A DNA stretch of 64,000 nt from Sternotherus odoratus. Lineage: Eukaryota; Chordata; Testudines; Kinosternidae. Every line of letters begins with the position of its first letter. Position 1 is the stretch's first letter. The notes beneath the pieces were generated by a model that had not been told where the DNA came from, made no database searches, and saw only the letters and a list, made by a program, of their open reading frames with translations. Positions 21,557 to 33,859 of the stretch are shown in pieces. A program made the position numbers and the translations under genes. The DNA is taken from contig JAVMKO010000001.1 of assembly GCA_032164245.1 (NCBI GenBank), positions 19,753,603 to 19,817,602 on the forward strand. Direction: 5' to 3'.

Positions 21557-22575
21557 CAAGTAGCAGTTAGTCCCTCAGCCCAATCCCTCAATCAGGGCAG
21601 TGAGCAGTTAGCAGGGCTGGCCCACAATTAGCCCAGGCCTTAATTAGTCTTTCCGCCCCAGTCCCTCAGTCAGGGCAATTCACAGTTTATAACTCAGGCT
21701 GAATCCGTGCAATACAGCCCAGCAGTTCAGGGTGGGGAATTAGCTCACAACCGGGAGGGAGAGCAAATGTGCCTAGCACCCTATCTCCAGCAGGCGCCAG
21801 ACTGATTCAGGCCTCCTGGTCTATTAGTGGGGTGCCGGGGGCAGGGAGACGCAGGCCCTCACACTCCACTGCATCTTATGGCCCTATTAGTGGTGGGGTG
21901 CATCCAGATGCCCATGCACCGAGATCCCTCACTTAGCTGCCCACCTCCAGATTGCCTCACACAGAACCCTCTCAACCCACATGTGGATCCCCCCACATTA
22001 AGCCCCTCCACACTTGGTTCCTGCCTTGCTGAGCCTGCCTGCCCGCACCTGGCATGGAGTGGCAGGGCCATGGGATGTTTCTGGGGCAGGCCCAGTTCTT
22101 GTGTTGTGTCAGGGTTGGGTGCAGCCTCACAGCTGAATCATTGTCCCAGGGGAGGGGAGCTGCACCGTGATCTCCCACCTCTGTGCAGCCAGTGGTCTGT
22201 GCTCCACACTGCTATGCTGGAGCCTGCACATTTATTTGACAAATAACATTTGCAGAATTTTAAAATGTTGTGTGCATAATTTTTATTTTTTGGGGTGCAG
22301 GATTCCCCAAGGAGTATAAGGTGCCAGAAACTGTTGAACTTCTTAGGGCCCTGGGTCGGAGGCCGGTGAAGTGGGAGTGCCCAGGTTTCCCTACCAACTG
22401 CGCCTGCTGCAGACTGGGCATAAGCCCATGCCCACCTCACTCCCCTGTCTATGAAGAGGGCGTGGACTGAAAGATCTCCCTGGGAGACAACACTAGGCAC
22501 GCTACCCATTAAGACACCTCGCCTGCTGACTGTATTGCAGTCTCCCTTGTCCACATGTTTGCTGACACCTAATTC
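21557..22575. other. Unclassified repeat-like, GC-richer DNA
   Basis: 21560-21700 has loose direct repeats of CCCTCA.TCAGGGCA. 21830-22215 is C-rich. 22219-22310 (AGAATTTTAAAATGTTGTG..TTTTTGGGGTGCAGGATTCCC) recalls a common turtle repeat, but I cannot name it. The 17200-17330 sequence left of the Harbinger element may belong to the same host repeat. Frames here have no domains. Confidence 0.35.
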
Positions 22576-23990
22576 TGACAATTGTAATTGATTAGGGAAG
22601 CATTATTTTCCCTTACAAAGGCCTGTTGTCTCATCCCCAACATATCATGTTCACCGATGTGTCTGATAATTCTGTTCTTTACTATAGTTTCAATCAATTT
22701 GCCTGGTGTGACATTAGGCTTACTGGCCTGTAACTGCTGGGATTGCCTCTGGAGCCTTTATAAAAGTCGGTGTTACATTAGCCATCCACCCCTCATCTGG
22801 TAGAGAGGCTGATTTAAGCAATAGGTTACATACCACAGTTTGTGGTTCTGCAGTTTTGCATTTGAGTTCCTTCCGAACTTTTGGGTGAATACCATCAGAT
22901 CCTGGGGTCTTATTACTGTTTAATTTATCAGACTGTTCCAAAATATCCTCTCTTGACACCTTAATTTGGGGACAGTTCCTCAGATTTCTCACTTAAAAAA
23001 GAATGGCTCAGATGTGAAAATCTTCCTCGCATCCTCTGCAATGAAGATCAATGCTAAGAATTCATTTAGCTTCTCCGCAATAATCCTGTTGCCACTGAGT
23101 GCTCCTTTAGCACTTTGATCATCCAGTGGCCCCACTGATTCTTTAGCAGGCTTCCTGTTTCTGATGTACTTAAAAATAAATTGCTCTTAGTTTTTATGTT
23201 TTTTGCTAGTTGCTCTTCAAATTCTTTTCTGGCCTGTGATCACCATCCTGATGACTGTGATCGGTAGTATATTTCAACTGCTATACTTATGTACTTATTG
23301 AAGCATGGAATTTTATCCATAGAGATTCGGTGGTACTGTTTGATTCATTTAAGCTTTTTTACTATATGTGACTCTGTTTTCTTTTATACATAGGGCCACT
23401 CCTCCACTACTGTGACCGCCACTCCTCCACTACTGTGACTTACTCTGTCATTCCTATATATTTTGTATCTGTGTCCCATTGATTATCATTGTTCCACCCA
23501 GTTTCTGTGATGCCTCTTATATCAGTACAGTAGAACCTCAGAGTTATGAACGCCGGAGTTATGAACTGACTGGTCAACCACACACCTCTTTTGGAACTGG
23601 AAGTATGCAATCAGGCAGCAGCAGAGACCCGAAAAAGAAAATACAGTACAGTACTGCTTTAAATGTAAACTACAAAAGTAAAGGGAAAGTTTTTAAAAAA
23701 AAAGATTTAACAAGGTAGGCAAACTGTTCCTGAGCTTGTTTCATTTAAATTAAGATGGTTAAAAGCAGCATTTTTCTTCTGCATAGTAAAGTTTCAAAGC
23801 TGTATTAAGTCAATGTTTAGTTGTAAACTTTTGAAAGAACATCATAACGTTTTGTGAAGAGTACAAACATTTCAGAGTTACAACCTCCATTCCCGAGGTG
23901 TTCGTAACTCTGAGGCTCTACTGTATTCTCATTTAATACCAGGCATTCAGACTCATGCACCTTAGTAGTTAGACATCCACCAGAATTGGT
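22576..23990 (-). pseudogene. CR1 LINE with reverse-transcriptase remnant
   Basis: On the minus strand 22992-22720 is an open frame whose residues match the N-terminal RT region of CR1: REDILEQ, LNSNKTPGSDGIHP, VRKELK, then ANVTPTFIK. Further along, to about 22590, the frame continues with PGKLIETIVKNRI. Residues upstream of 22992 (right) are the older linker region. The catalytic FADD part is absent, since the copy stops near 22576. A Tigger-like element interrupts it at 23528-23923, and the CR1 resumes with CTCATTTAATACCAGGCATT. It is a dead fragment. Confidence 0.8.
23528..23923. mobile_element. Tigger/pogo-like MITE
   Basis: Inverted termini start CAGTAGAACCTCAGAGTTAT (left) and CAGTAGAGCCTCAGAGTTAC (right, inverse), flanked by TA at 23526-23527 and 23924-23925, as in Tc1/mariner-superfamily insertions. 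It is 396 bp long with an AT-rich interior and no transposase. Inserted in the minus-strand CR1. Confidence 0.85.
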
Positions 23991-24841
23991 GAGCTCACCT
24001 CTGGTTTTAACTGTGCAGCGTAGGAAATGCTCTCATCTTCTCAGGCCTGCAAAGATATACCAACAGCCAATACAGACCATGGAGGGCCCCATGCTTATTA
24101 TATCTTGTTCAAGCGAGGAGCGGCGACAGTCTGCAAAATCAAAGCATCAGTAAAGCTTTCTCTCTGTGGCTGTTCTGTGCATGCCCTATGCAGTTCACAT
24201 ACCAAAATGTATGTATGATCTGGGTTTTTTTTTTAAGTTGCCTAGATATATATTTACAAGAGTGAATGAATGATTAGAGTGTCTGGCATCTCTTCACACT
24301 TTAAAAATGGTTTAAATTTATGCTCACAGGGAGCAATTATTCTGACATCTCCTTGTTCAGCCACGTCCCTTAAGGAGTATTTATTTTTCCTTTTTATTTT
24401 GTTGTTTATAAAACTTGCATAGAAAAGAATTTTACAAAGAGCAAAAAGATTGAGGCGGAAGGTGGGGAGGTGCAAACCCTGGAGTGCAAGATGGTGGCTG
24501 GAAGCCCTGCAGCCTCGAGAGTGCTACGCGTCATGGTACTGAACATTTCGTCAGTGAAACATATATACCTCATTGTGGAGGATGAGATAGGAGTTCCCGC
24601 TGTATCCTTGCCGGAGTGTCTTTTGAACCCTCTGAGTCAGCAGATATGGAGACAGATTTTGGGATAGACAGAGCCTTAACAAGAGATTTTTTTCTCTTAA
24701 AAGTTTTATAAAAAGTAAGCAAATCTTTGTAAATGCAGTTCTGTCTATCTATATTTATGTCTGTAGGTTCTTATATGGCCCCATCCTCAGAGTATTCTGT
24801 TTTAGTCTCTATAGGTTTTATACCACCCTTATCACTAAAGT
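23991..24841. other. No recognisable feature
   Basis: Unique-looking sequence. Frames at 24254-24475 and 24470-24667 lack domains. Confidence 0.5.
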
Positions 24842-25137
24842 CAGTCGCGTAGCTTGGGGGGAGGGGGTCAGGGGAAGTGGCCACTCCCCTGAGCCCAGTA
24901 TTCCAAAAGTGGTGCCTTTTCAACTCACCGGCGTGGGAGAGGATTGGAGCAGGGGGGACCCTCGGGACCCAGGGCCGGCTCCGTGCTTTGTTTCTTTCGG
25001 TGGCATTTCAGCGGCCATACCCGCTTCACCGCTTTATCCAGCAGCGGCATTTCGGTGGCAGCTCCACAAGTTGAGGTTTTTTAGGGGCCGCGTGGGGGGG
25101 GGGGGGCGAAAAGGCTGGAGCCGGCCCTGGAAATTGT
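24842..25137. repeat. Unclassified repeat hosting a small hAT element
   Basis: GTCGCGTAGCTTGGGGGG at 24844 resembles the terminus of a common turtle repeat. The 160-bp hAT-like piece at 24970-25129 lies inside it. A clean outer right end was not found. Confidence 0.35.
24970..25129. mobile_element. Small hAT-like element
   Basis: Begins CAGGGCCGGCTCCGTGC and ends GGCTGGAGCCGGCCCTG, giving inverted ends CAGGGCCGGCTCC. The interior has GGTGGCATTTCAGCGG / GCGGCATTTCGGTGGC. Flanks TCGGGACC and GAAATTGT do not match, so the target duplication is lost or one end has recombined. Confidence 0.65.
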
Positions 25138-25848
25138 GTCTTTTTGTTTTTGTGCTCGCTCCCCCTGATGTTCAAACACTGACTGAAGTATTTCAAGCAC
25201 CTTCCCGTAGATCATGAGGAGAGGCAACTAACATCTTTGTGCTCTCTTTCATCCTCTCCCCAGGGGAGAATTGTGTGTGCAGCATAGTGTTTTGTTCTGG
25301 TAGGCGTTTTTATTGTTGTTTTGATTTCTTTGATACAAGTACATGCTGATATGTTAGAGAAAGCAAGGTCCTTGCCCTTGGAGCAGAAGGTGGTGAGGTT
25401 TGGGAATGTTTTGATTTATCATCGAGTGCCCCCCAAGTAATTTTTAAAAAGGACAATAATAATTGGTCACTTGCTGTTTCCCGTCCCAGCCTGTACACAC
25501 CCTTTCTGTGTGGCTGTGTTGTGTCTGGGTGAAGAGGATATTGTGGGGAATCTAAAATAAAGAAATGAATTCAGCATTCAGTTCTGAATGTCCATGGTCA
25601 TTCTGATCTCCTGTGGGAGTGAGCCCCATAGCGGAGGTCCAGCTCCTGTGAAACTTCTGTCTCCCGAACTCATGAGCATCATCCATTGTTAGGGTTCCAG
25701 TAGAATGTAACTGTCATTGGAGATTATGTTCACGAATAGAGAAGTGATCTCTCAGGTAGCGCGAAGCCAATCCTATGGAGTGCTTTGAAAAGCACTAGTG
25801 AGACCTTGCATAGTTTCCAACAGGGAGCCATTGAAGTGACTGGAGCTA
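25138..25848. other. Probable old repeat, unassigned
   Basis: 25560-25845 (GTGGGAGTGAGCCCCATAG..CTCTCAGGTAGCGCGAAGCC..AGGGAGCCATTGAAGTG) resembles a widespread ancient amniote repeat I cannot name with certainty. No gene signal. Confidence 0.35.
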
Positions 25849-26703
25849 CAATGGTTCTCAAATTTGTTGTGTTGGTGACCGCTTTCACACAACAAGCCTC
25901 TGAGTGCGACCCTCCCCACTCACGGAGAAATTAAAAACACATTTTTTATATTTAACCATGGGCTCATGTGGGTGCCCCCCATTACTCCTGGCCCCAGTGG
26001 GCTCCTCACTACCCCTTTGTCCCAGCCCCCATGGTCTCCCCCTTCACCCCTAACCCCTGCACCCTGCTCCTGTGCCCATGTAGGGAAACTGACCTGCATG
26101 ACCGGAGGGGCTGGTATTGCTGCTCGCTCCCTTCTCTAGTGCTGCTCCTCCAGGCATCCCTAGGGGGCTGTGAAGGGGGAGAGCAAGGAGCAATGTTAGG
26201 AGGCAGATGCCCCGATTTTATAGGGACAGTCCCGATTTTTGGGTCTTTTTCTTATATAGGCTCCTATTTACCCCACCCCCTGTTCCAATTTTTCACATTT
26301 CCTGTCTGGTCATCCTACTCCCTGGCTCCAGATCACTTTCTCCCCCTGGGCTGCATTACGGGAGGACAGAGGAGCAGCAGCTCCTGATGCTCACTGCAGC
26401 TCTAGTGGGGGAAGTGACCTGGAGTGGTGGAACCTGGGGGGGACAAGCAGTATCTGTGTCACTGCTCCCCCCTCCATGTTCCTCTGCCGGGAGGAAGCAG
26501 GAAGGCTCATAGCTCTGTGCTTAGCTGGCCTCAGGAATCGCAGCTTTGTGCCTGGCAACACTTAGGGTTCACAGCCCCGCGCCTGGCTAGGATCAGGGCT
26601 CGCAGCCCATGCCTGGCCGGGGTTGGGGCTGACAGCTTGCAAACCCCACATAACCACGTTGCGACCCCCTGAGGGGTTGCAACCCCTAGTTTGAGAACCG
26701 GTG
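25849..26703. mobile_element. Non-autonomous hAT element
   Basis: Starts CAATGGTTCTCAAATTTG and ends CCTAGTTTGAGAACCGGTG, nearly exact inverse ends of the CAGTGGTTCTCAAA type. Inner motifs TGGTGACCGC..GAGTGCGACC and GCGACCCCCTGAGGGGTTGC match the copies at 3955 and 9581. A second small element (26197-26317) is nested inside. Flanks do not give a clear 8-bp duplication. Frames at 25968-26387 and 26207-26512 are chance. Confidence 0.75.
26197..26317. mobile_element. Small TIR element nested in hAT
   Basis: TAGGAGGCAGATGCCCCGAT..TGTCTGGTCATCCTA is a decayed copy of the element at 38224 (shared TTTTATAGG.ACAG, TTTTTCTTATATAGGC, CAATTTTTCACA). Its position inside the hAT element shows it inserted later. 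Confidence 0.7.
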
Positions 26704-26708
26704 ACTTA

Positions 26709-26995
26709 AGGTATGTCTACACTGCAGTTACACTCCTGTGACTGGCCTGTGTCAGGTGACTCCAGGTCATGAGGCTCGGGCTAAGAGGCTATTTAATCGT
26801 GTTGTAGATGTACGGGCTCAGGGCTGCAGCCCAAACTCTGGGACCCTCCCACCTCGCTGGGTCCTAGATCTCGGGCTGCTGCCTGAGCACGAACGTCTAC
26901 ACTGCAGTTAAACAGCCCCTTACTCCGAGTCCCGTGAGCCTGATTCAGCTTGCACAGGCCAGCCATGGGAGTGTAATTGCAGTGTAGACATAACT
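26709..26995. mobile_element. PIF/Harbinger-like MITE
   Basis: Inverted ends AGGTATGTCTACACTGCAGT (left) and the inverse of the right end, AGTTATGTCTACACTGCAAT, extend about 28 bases with few mismatches. Flanking triplets are TTA (26706-26708) and TGA (26996-26998), a partly decayed 3-bp duplication. An internal repeat of TCTACACTGCAGTTA occurs at 26890. No coding sequence. Confidence 0.8.
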
Positions 26996-27107
26996 TGAGA
27001 TGATTTTCATACCACCCTGTATTGCTTACGAAAGAGGCTGCATTGTAGTGAGTGCTACTTGAAGGTGTCTACCTTCATTCTCAGGTGTGCATTGTAATAA
27101 TGGAGAC

Positions 27108-27567
27108 CAGGGCCGGCGACAGGGGGGTACTATGGGTACAGCTGTACCCATTGTTGTCCCCCCTTGTCGCCGGCCTGTTGAGCGAGGAAGGGGCGGGGTG
27201 GCAGCGCGGCTCTCCCCCGGACGAGCGCGCCTGGCCCCGGCAGGAGCAGTGAGCCCGGCCGGCGGCAGCGGCGCAGTCCGGAGGAGAAAGGGCGGGGGGA
27301 GAGGGAGAACAGCAAGGGCGGCTCACGTCGCTCCCGGGATCTCGCTCCCGCCAGCTGTCAGCTGGGGGGAAGCGCCGGCTGGGCTGGGCTGGGGGGGAGC
27401 GCCGGCTGGGCTTCCTCCCCCAGCCCTGTCAGCTGGGGGGGGGGGAGCGCTGGCTGGGCTGGGGGGGGCCCCCAGCCGCTGTCGGCTGGGCTGGGGGGGG
27501 GCGGCTGGGCTGGGGCCCCCCCAAACTATCAGAGTAGGGGGCCCCCAAATTTCTGTCGCCAGCCCTG
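27108..27567. mobile_element. Non-autonomous hAT element with GC-rich core (copy 2)
   Basis: Same family as 5540-6125. Ends are CAGGGCCGGCGACAG and the inverse of CAGGGCTGGCGACAG, with an exact 8-bp duplication ATGGAGAC at 27100-27107 and 27568-27575. The tandem core is shorter than in copy 1 (460 versus 586 bp). A different 18-bp perfect palindrome (27133-27150, TGGGTACAGCTGTACCCA) occupies the place of the 47-bp palindrome. Frames over 100 codons on both strands are array artefacts. Confidence 0.9.
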
Positions 27568-27575
27568 ATGGAGAC

Positions 27576-28179
27576 TGCAGGTCAACAGTGATAGAAGCAA
27601 ATGTTCTTATGGTGATGGTTATTGGGACATCCAATAGCATTTAAGGGTCCCTGAGGCAGTGAATTGTGACTTAATAGTTGGTGGAGAGATGCCATTGACA
27701 GAAGGGAATGTCAGCAAGGAGGCAAATTCCATGAAGTACTTCCCTCTGACTTCTCTCAGTTCACCTTCAACTAATTTCTCTTTATTAGGTGCTGTGAAAG
27801 GTGTTGTGTATCCATCTGATGTAAAGGAAGCATAGACCTGGACAATTTTTGCTCTTGCTTTTAATGATGATTTACAGCTAAATGAAAATCTATATTTTAT
27901 CTTTGAATAGTAAAAGTGTTTTTAGGGCTAGCTCATATAACAGTTGTAAATTTTAATTTTATGTCCTTTTTTATTTTCCCCCCAAATTATATAGTGTATA
28001 TTGCATAGGATAACAATTTGCACTTTTATAGAAAGGTGCTTTTCCCCCCCACAGTGCTTAAAAAAATATTAGGGCTCTGTCCTGCATGGGCATTGTTTCT
28101 GCACCTTCTACTGAAACCCATAGGAGGTCTGTAAATGAAGGGCTTGATTGATTATGTGTCATGATACCTCTCTGAGTTA
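27576..28179. other. No recognisable feature
   Basis: AT-rich; nothing recognised. Confidence 0.5.
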
Positions 28180-28935
28180 CTAAGTATTCATAGATTCTAA
28201 GGCCCGAAGGGACTATTGTGATCATCTAGTTTGACTTCCTGCATAACACAGGCCAGAGAATTTCACTCAATGATTCCTTCATCAAGGCCATGACTTCTGT
28301 ATGAGCTCTCTCTCTCTCTTTTTGCCCGTCACCCCCCAGCCGGGGTATGGGCCACCAACTGGTGTTGGTGTTTCAGTAGCAATTGGTTCCCTTACGGGGT
28401 GGAGTTGCTAGCTAGAGCGTATCTTTTAGAAAGACACGCAGGACTTTAAAGTGGCAAAGAGTCCACCATATGCCAGGTAAGTTGTTTCAATGGTTACTTA
28501 CCCTCCTTGTTTCATGTTATTCCTCATCTGAATTTGTCTAGCTTTGGCCTCCAGTCATAGCATCTTGTGATGCCTTTGTCTGCAAGTTAAAGAGCCCTCT
28601 ATTATCAGAAATCTTCTTTTCATATATGCACTTATAGATTATTATCCATAAACTTCTTTTGGACAAACTTTAAATATATTAACTTTTTTAATCTGAGAGG
28701 GAATTTTTTCCAGACCACATATCCTTCTTGTAGCTCTTTTCTGAACAATTGCCAATTTGTCAACATCTTTTTAAAGTGTGGATACCAAGACTGGACAAAG
28801 TATTCCAGGAGTGGTTTCACAAAGGTGATGTACTATAGTAATAACATCTTCCTGCATCTACTCAATACTTCCCTTCTTATTCGTGCAAGGATTGTATTTT
28901 CACTTTTAGCCTCTGCATCACCCTTGGAATGTACA
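28180..28935 (-). mobile_element. CR1 LINE 3' fragments
   Basis: 28185-28285 (minus: CTAGATGATCACAATAGTCC, TTCGGGCCTTAGAATCTAT) is a CR1 3' end. 28620-28930 (minus: ATACTTTGTCCAGTCTTGG, AGAGCTACAAGAAGGATATG) is the preceding untranslated region. 28300-28600 between them is not clearly CR1 and may be an inserted sequence. No reading frame survives. Confidence 0.65.
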
Positions 28936-30734
28936 TTTAGGTAGTTAGCCACCATTATTATACCCATTTTTACAGATGGGTAAACTAAGGCAAAAAGAGT
29001 GAATGGATTTTACGTATAACCATACAAGTCTGTGTTAAAGCTGAGAAGATACTCTATGAGTCCTGATTTGGTGTACCTGGCTCTAACCGCTTGCTTCCTG
29101 CTCATTGTGTATTTCAAAAGATAACTTTATTTTTTACAGGATCTCTAGAAGTTATTGCTAAAAATTAAATGTGTGCAAAGGGTGTGGTTTTCTGGGAAAA
29201 GTTATTTAATCTAAACAAATTAATTTAGGAAGCAGACAATCAAGAGGGTGCTTAGGGCAGAGAGAATTATAGTGGCATGGCAGAGAGAAATATAGTGGTT
29301 TAGAAGCATAAATATGAATAGAACTCAAGGAACATTATTCTAATTAGTGAAATTTTTCAGAGCAACTCCGTGTAAAAAGTAATGTTCTTATGTCTTATCA
29401 CACTAACATTCTGCATATTTATCTTGCTGAGCAGAGCCTAAATGTAAACTACAAATAACAAGTACTTTGAGATGGCGTTTCTGACTCAAGATAAAATTAC
29501 AAAATCAACTTGGTAGCATTTTTATTTTAAGAGTCCCAGTGGAAATGTAGCTGACTTTGTTCTCATTACCTCAGTCCTCTCTTTTTTTGAAAGTGTTCGG
29601 TGGCAATATCTGAATATTATTCTCTGTGTTTACATTCTGATTTTCATACACTTAAATTTCAAGATGCTTTCCAATGTCCATATAAATATGATGTATCTTT
29701 GTCACTGTTACTGACAGAATAGTCTGCTTACCAATCAGTAACAAGTATAAAAGCTTTCACCATAAGCACTGTTTTCCACATACATGTTGCTATACTGTAG
29801 AACAAGAAAAAGGCTCTATCCTCTCAAACGGCAGCATTTACAGAGCTTTCTGCAGCTGGTACTGCCATGCGTCTTGGTATTAAGGATTATTCAAATGAGT
29901 ACACTTTGTTCTGTTTAGGCACAAATAAAGCATATTCCCCTGACACAGTCCCTGAAGGATCCATGTGCAGAGCTCACTGTGCTGGAAGAATTAACTAGGA
30001 TGGTTGTGATAAGGTTTAAAACTGTATAGCTGGTGAGCCAGATTTTCAGAGGTGATGAGCACTCCTCTGCATCCATGGATGGCTTGTTGCATGTGCTTAG
30101 CATGCTTGTAAACCAGACTCTGCTTCTTTATAGCCAGGTCTCGCAAGGGACTGCAAGTATTCTGGAACATGCTGAGCCACTTTAGACTCCCAATGTGGTG
30201 ATGGGAGCTGAGAATACTCAGCCCCAATCTGGACCCCTGCAGTGCCTACTGCCGTGTGACGCCGCTGCCTGGGGAGACCCAGCTCACCCTCCGAGCCACA
30301 GCATGAGGGGGGAAAACGGGGAAATAATTAACACAGAAGAGTCTCTGATAATAGGCACACTCCTTCAAGATCATCAGGCCCCAGTAGATCTCTCCGCAAC
30401 CCCTGGTCACAGTCACATGATCTGTGAGAAGCGGAACAGGAGCTTCCAGTCCCCACAAACAGCAGTAAAAGTGCAAGGAATGTGAGCTCCAGTCAGCACC
30501 ATCCCATACCACACCCTTCACACGCACTATCATGCTGGTTGTTTGGTCCAATTCCCTCCACTTCCTGCTCTTCTCTCTTGCTGACTTCCCCTGCCTTCAT
30601 GGCTCCTTTCCCTCCCACCTCTACTCCTTTCCGCCCCGCCAATGTCATGCTTACCCTTCCTTTCTCTTTTCCAGCACCTCCTGCCATGAACACATAAAAG
30701 GAAAAACGGGGCTAACAAGTCACAGGGTCACCAA
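28936..30734. other. Mostly unassigned DNA
   Basis: 28950-29040 is weakly MIR/L2-like on the minus strand (complement of TTACAGATGGGTAAACTAAGGC). 30037-30070 is a half copy of the foldback repeat at 13718. Frames between 29915 and 30858 overlap on both strands and have no domains. Confidence 0.4.
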
Positions 30735-30905
30735 GGCCTGGATCATTCTGCTTGTATATTGTGTGCCTTTGTCTTGCCCTTTGATTGTTGTCTTTAAAGA
30801 TTTTAAGCTCTTCAGAGCAGGGACTGTTCTCTGTGGCTGTGCATTGCTAGCAAAGTGAGGCCCTGATCCTATTTGAGGACTTTGGGTGCTACTGCAATTA
30901 TGTCA
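30735..30905 (+). repeat. Ancient LINE 3' end
   Basis: TTTTAAGCTCTTCAGAGCAGGGACTGTTCTC..TGCTAGCAAAGTGAGGCCCTGATCC..GGTGCTACTGCAATTATG..AATAATAAT is the conserved order of an old amniote LINE 3' terminus. The related minus-strand copy is at 2675. Confidence 0.55.
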
Positions 30906-30970
30906 ATAATAATATTCACTGGGACTGGCCAAATTCTGAATCACTTCCTTCGGCAGTCGATATTTTGATA

Positions 30971-31874
30971 TTGTAGACTCCCGATTATCCGGGATGATCG
31001 GGAAAAACTTAATCCCGGTTAACAAAATCCCGGATAAGCAAGAGTCTACCGTGGGGCTCTGGGGGGAGGGGTGGTGCGCCGGCCGCCCTGGGGATGGGGG
31101 GTGTCCCACCGCCTGTCCCAGTCAGCTTCTTGCCAGCGGGGGTCTCAGCCCGCTGCCAGCCTGGGCTTCCTACACCCAGGCTGGCTGTGGGCTGAGACCC
31201 TGGCAGGCAAGGGGCCAGTGGGGGAAACCCCAAAGTGGCAGCAGGCTGAGCGCTCAGCCCACCGCCGCTTTGGGGCTTCCCTGCAGGCTCCTGGCAGCCA
31301 GGGTCTAAGCTCCCACTGCCAGCCTGGGCTTCATACACTGAGGCTAGGAGCAGAATGAGACACCGGTTCCCAAAGGGCCAGTGGGGGAAACCCCAAAGTG
31401 GCGGCAGGCTGAGCGCTCAGCCTGCCGCCTCTTTGGGGTTCCCCCGCTGGCCCCTTGCCAGCTGGGATCCCGCCACCTGCCCCAGTCTGCTCCCGCTGTC
31501 AGACTGGGTTCCTTACACCCAGCCTGGCAGCGGGATCTGACTGGGGCAGGCGGCAGGACCCCGGGTGGCAGGAGCCTGGGGGGAGAGGCCAAAGCGGCGG
31601 CGGGCTGAGCATTTAGCCTGCTGCCACTTTGGGCTTTCCCCCCAGGCTCCTGCCAGCCGGGGTCACAGCCCACTGCCAGCCGGGGTTTCCTACACTAAGG
31701 CTGCGGGCTCAGACCCCAGCTGGCAAGGGGCCAGTGGGGGAAATCCCAAAGCAGCGGCAGGCTGAGCGCTCAGCCCGCTGCCACTTTGGGGCTTCCCTTG
31801 CCAAACCCTGTTTTAGACGTCCCGGTTAATCCACAGCCCAGGTAACCCGAGCCCGGATAATCAGGAGCCTACTG
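30971..31874. mobile_element. Tigger/pogo-like MITE with GC-rich tandem core
   Basis: Left end TTGTAGACTCCCGATTATCC and inverse of right end CAGTAGGCTCCTGATTATCC, flanked by TA at 30969-30970 and 31875-31876. Inside, 31050-31800 is a direct-repeat array on GGGGAAACCCCAAAGTGGC.GCAGGCTGAGCGCTCAGCC and CTCCCACTGCCAGCCTGGG. It alternates in orientation, so half-palindromes such as TGAGCGCTCA recur. Many frames on both strands arise from this array. No transposase. Confidence 0.8.
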
Positions 31875-31876
31875 TA

Positions 31877-33305
31877 TGTGGATTGATGAAGAGACTACTT
31901 ACATGCTTGGGGCCATCCATCTCACTGTTTTAAATATACACACACAGACAAAGATTTCTCTGCTAAATTTTCCATGCTAGGTGGTTGTTCTCTTTAGGCT
32001 CAGGGATGAACTAGAATGCACCAAACCTAATTTGTCATATATTAGGTAGAAGCAGCATAACAGTCAAAGGGACTCCAATGTTGGGTCCTTCATTTAAGAA
32101 GCAGCACAGTCCTTATAAGGCATGTTATTAAAATGGGGTTTAAGGTGCAAAATTTGTTTTGAAAATATTAATGGAAATTGCATGGTGATTCATTAACATT
32201 TTTTCAGTTTACTATGGATTGGAAGGATGCAAACGTGCAACAATAATTTTCCCACTGAGAAATGGCAGAGTTGTAATCAGCTTCATCTTTCTCATTCTGT
32301 GGCTGCTATGTGATAATGGGACTGCTCCTCTGGTTACCATTGAGTTTTGTTCTGTGGTTTTTTTTAAGGCCAGACATACAATAAGCCAGAGGTTTTTTTT
32401 TTACTGGCAGTTAAATATATTATGAATCTTTTCACACCCTTCAGATCATTTATGAAATGAGTCACTACTAAATGATGCTTTAGATAATTCATAATATTTG
32501 TTGTCTAATGAGGTCCTGCTGGCCAGTATGCTGAACTAGCCTTGATCTGTGATCGATACAGTCATTCGAATTTTGTAAATAAATAGTTCAGGGCCAGAAA
32601 CTGACAACTGATACCGGTACATCACTGGCAAAAGGATTACAATAGATTCATTCAATGTACTGCACATTTGCTACAATTGGATTTTTATGATGTAAGCAAA
32701 GTTGTTGAAAATTGCACAAAGGATATTCTCTGTGTAGGGCAGACACTGGCACAGCTGCTTTGTGCAACTTTGAGGTAGAAGAGATCATTGTCATATTTCA
32801 GTGCATTGGTGCGGGCATAACACATTGTGCAAATACCCTAAGCTATAGCTAGTAGTTAGGTTCTTACTCCAAACTTGTAATTGTTGTTTATGCAACAAAT
32901 TATCCCAACATAGCACAAGGAATTATGGATATGAGCCATTCTGATTTTTTTCATTTTCTGCAACTGTGAGTTCTCCTCCATGGTTAGTATTGCCCAATGC
33001 AGAGGTTTGTAGTGTGTCATGCCTCTGGAATGTAGTTCACTTCTGTTGCAGGAAAATATTTGGGATAGCAGGAGCTGAGACTGTTACAATATCAGGAACT
33101 TTTATGTTTAACATATTACTGGGGCAAAATGTTGTTTTAGCGTACATGCAGATTTCCATGTAAATATGAAAGCCTGAAAGTTTGACTGGAAACCACTGAT
33201 GAATTTTAGCTGCCGTTCTCTCTCAGTCATCGGCATGCCACAGTTCCCTTTGGCTGATTGTGGGTTGTGGGTAACTCAGCTTGAAAAATTAATATGTTTT
33301 AAAAA
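31877..33305. other. No recognisable feature
   Basis: AT-rich, unique-looking DNA; no gene or repeat recognised. Confidence 0.5.
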
Positions 33306-33859
33306 AATGGTCCCCAACCCTTTTGTGGCCAATAGCACATTCATGTTTTCAGAAGAGTGTGGCAGGCGCCAACAATTTTGCAAGGCTTATGTTGTATTTG
33401 TACATTAATTAATACGAAAAACATCATATTTAATATTACATAATATATGAAGCCATAAGATAAAACAGGTAATTTTACATGTAAAAGGTATTAATTAAAT
33501 TATTCGCCAATTACTCTTTCACCTTACCATGTGAATTTGCTCTTTTTTATGTAAGCAAAATTAAGGAATTTTTACAAAATAAGTATTATAAATAGTTTTC
33601 ATCTTATTTATTTTTAAAAAGTAAAACGTTGAACTGGTGGTCCAAATATATTTATTATTCTTACTTTAACATAGATATCCGGTTATGGTTAATTAAAAAT
33701 ATTCTTTGTATTGTTACTTGTATCTGGATTTCATTAAACAAACAAATATGAAAAAAAGTTAAACACAAGTTAATCATAAGCACTCATCAGAACTTAATGG
33801 AAAATAGGTGTCATTAATTCAGATGGTTTTTCTAATAAAGTCAGTGTGATTTTTGGCAC

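Noticed and set aside
27087..27644. 185-codon plus-strand frame
   Set aside because: Runs through the second copy of the same GC-rich hAT element and extends into unrelated flank; not a gene.
31009..31829. Cluster of 60-110 codon frames
   Set aside because: All derive from the tandem core of the Tigger-like element at 30971-31874.
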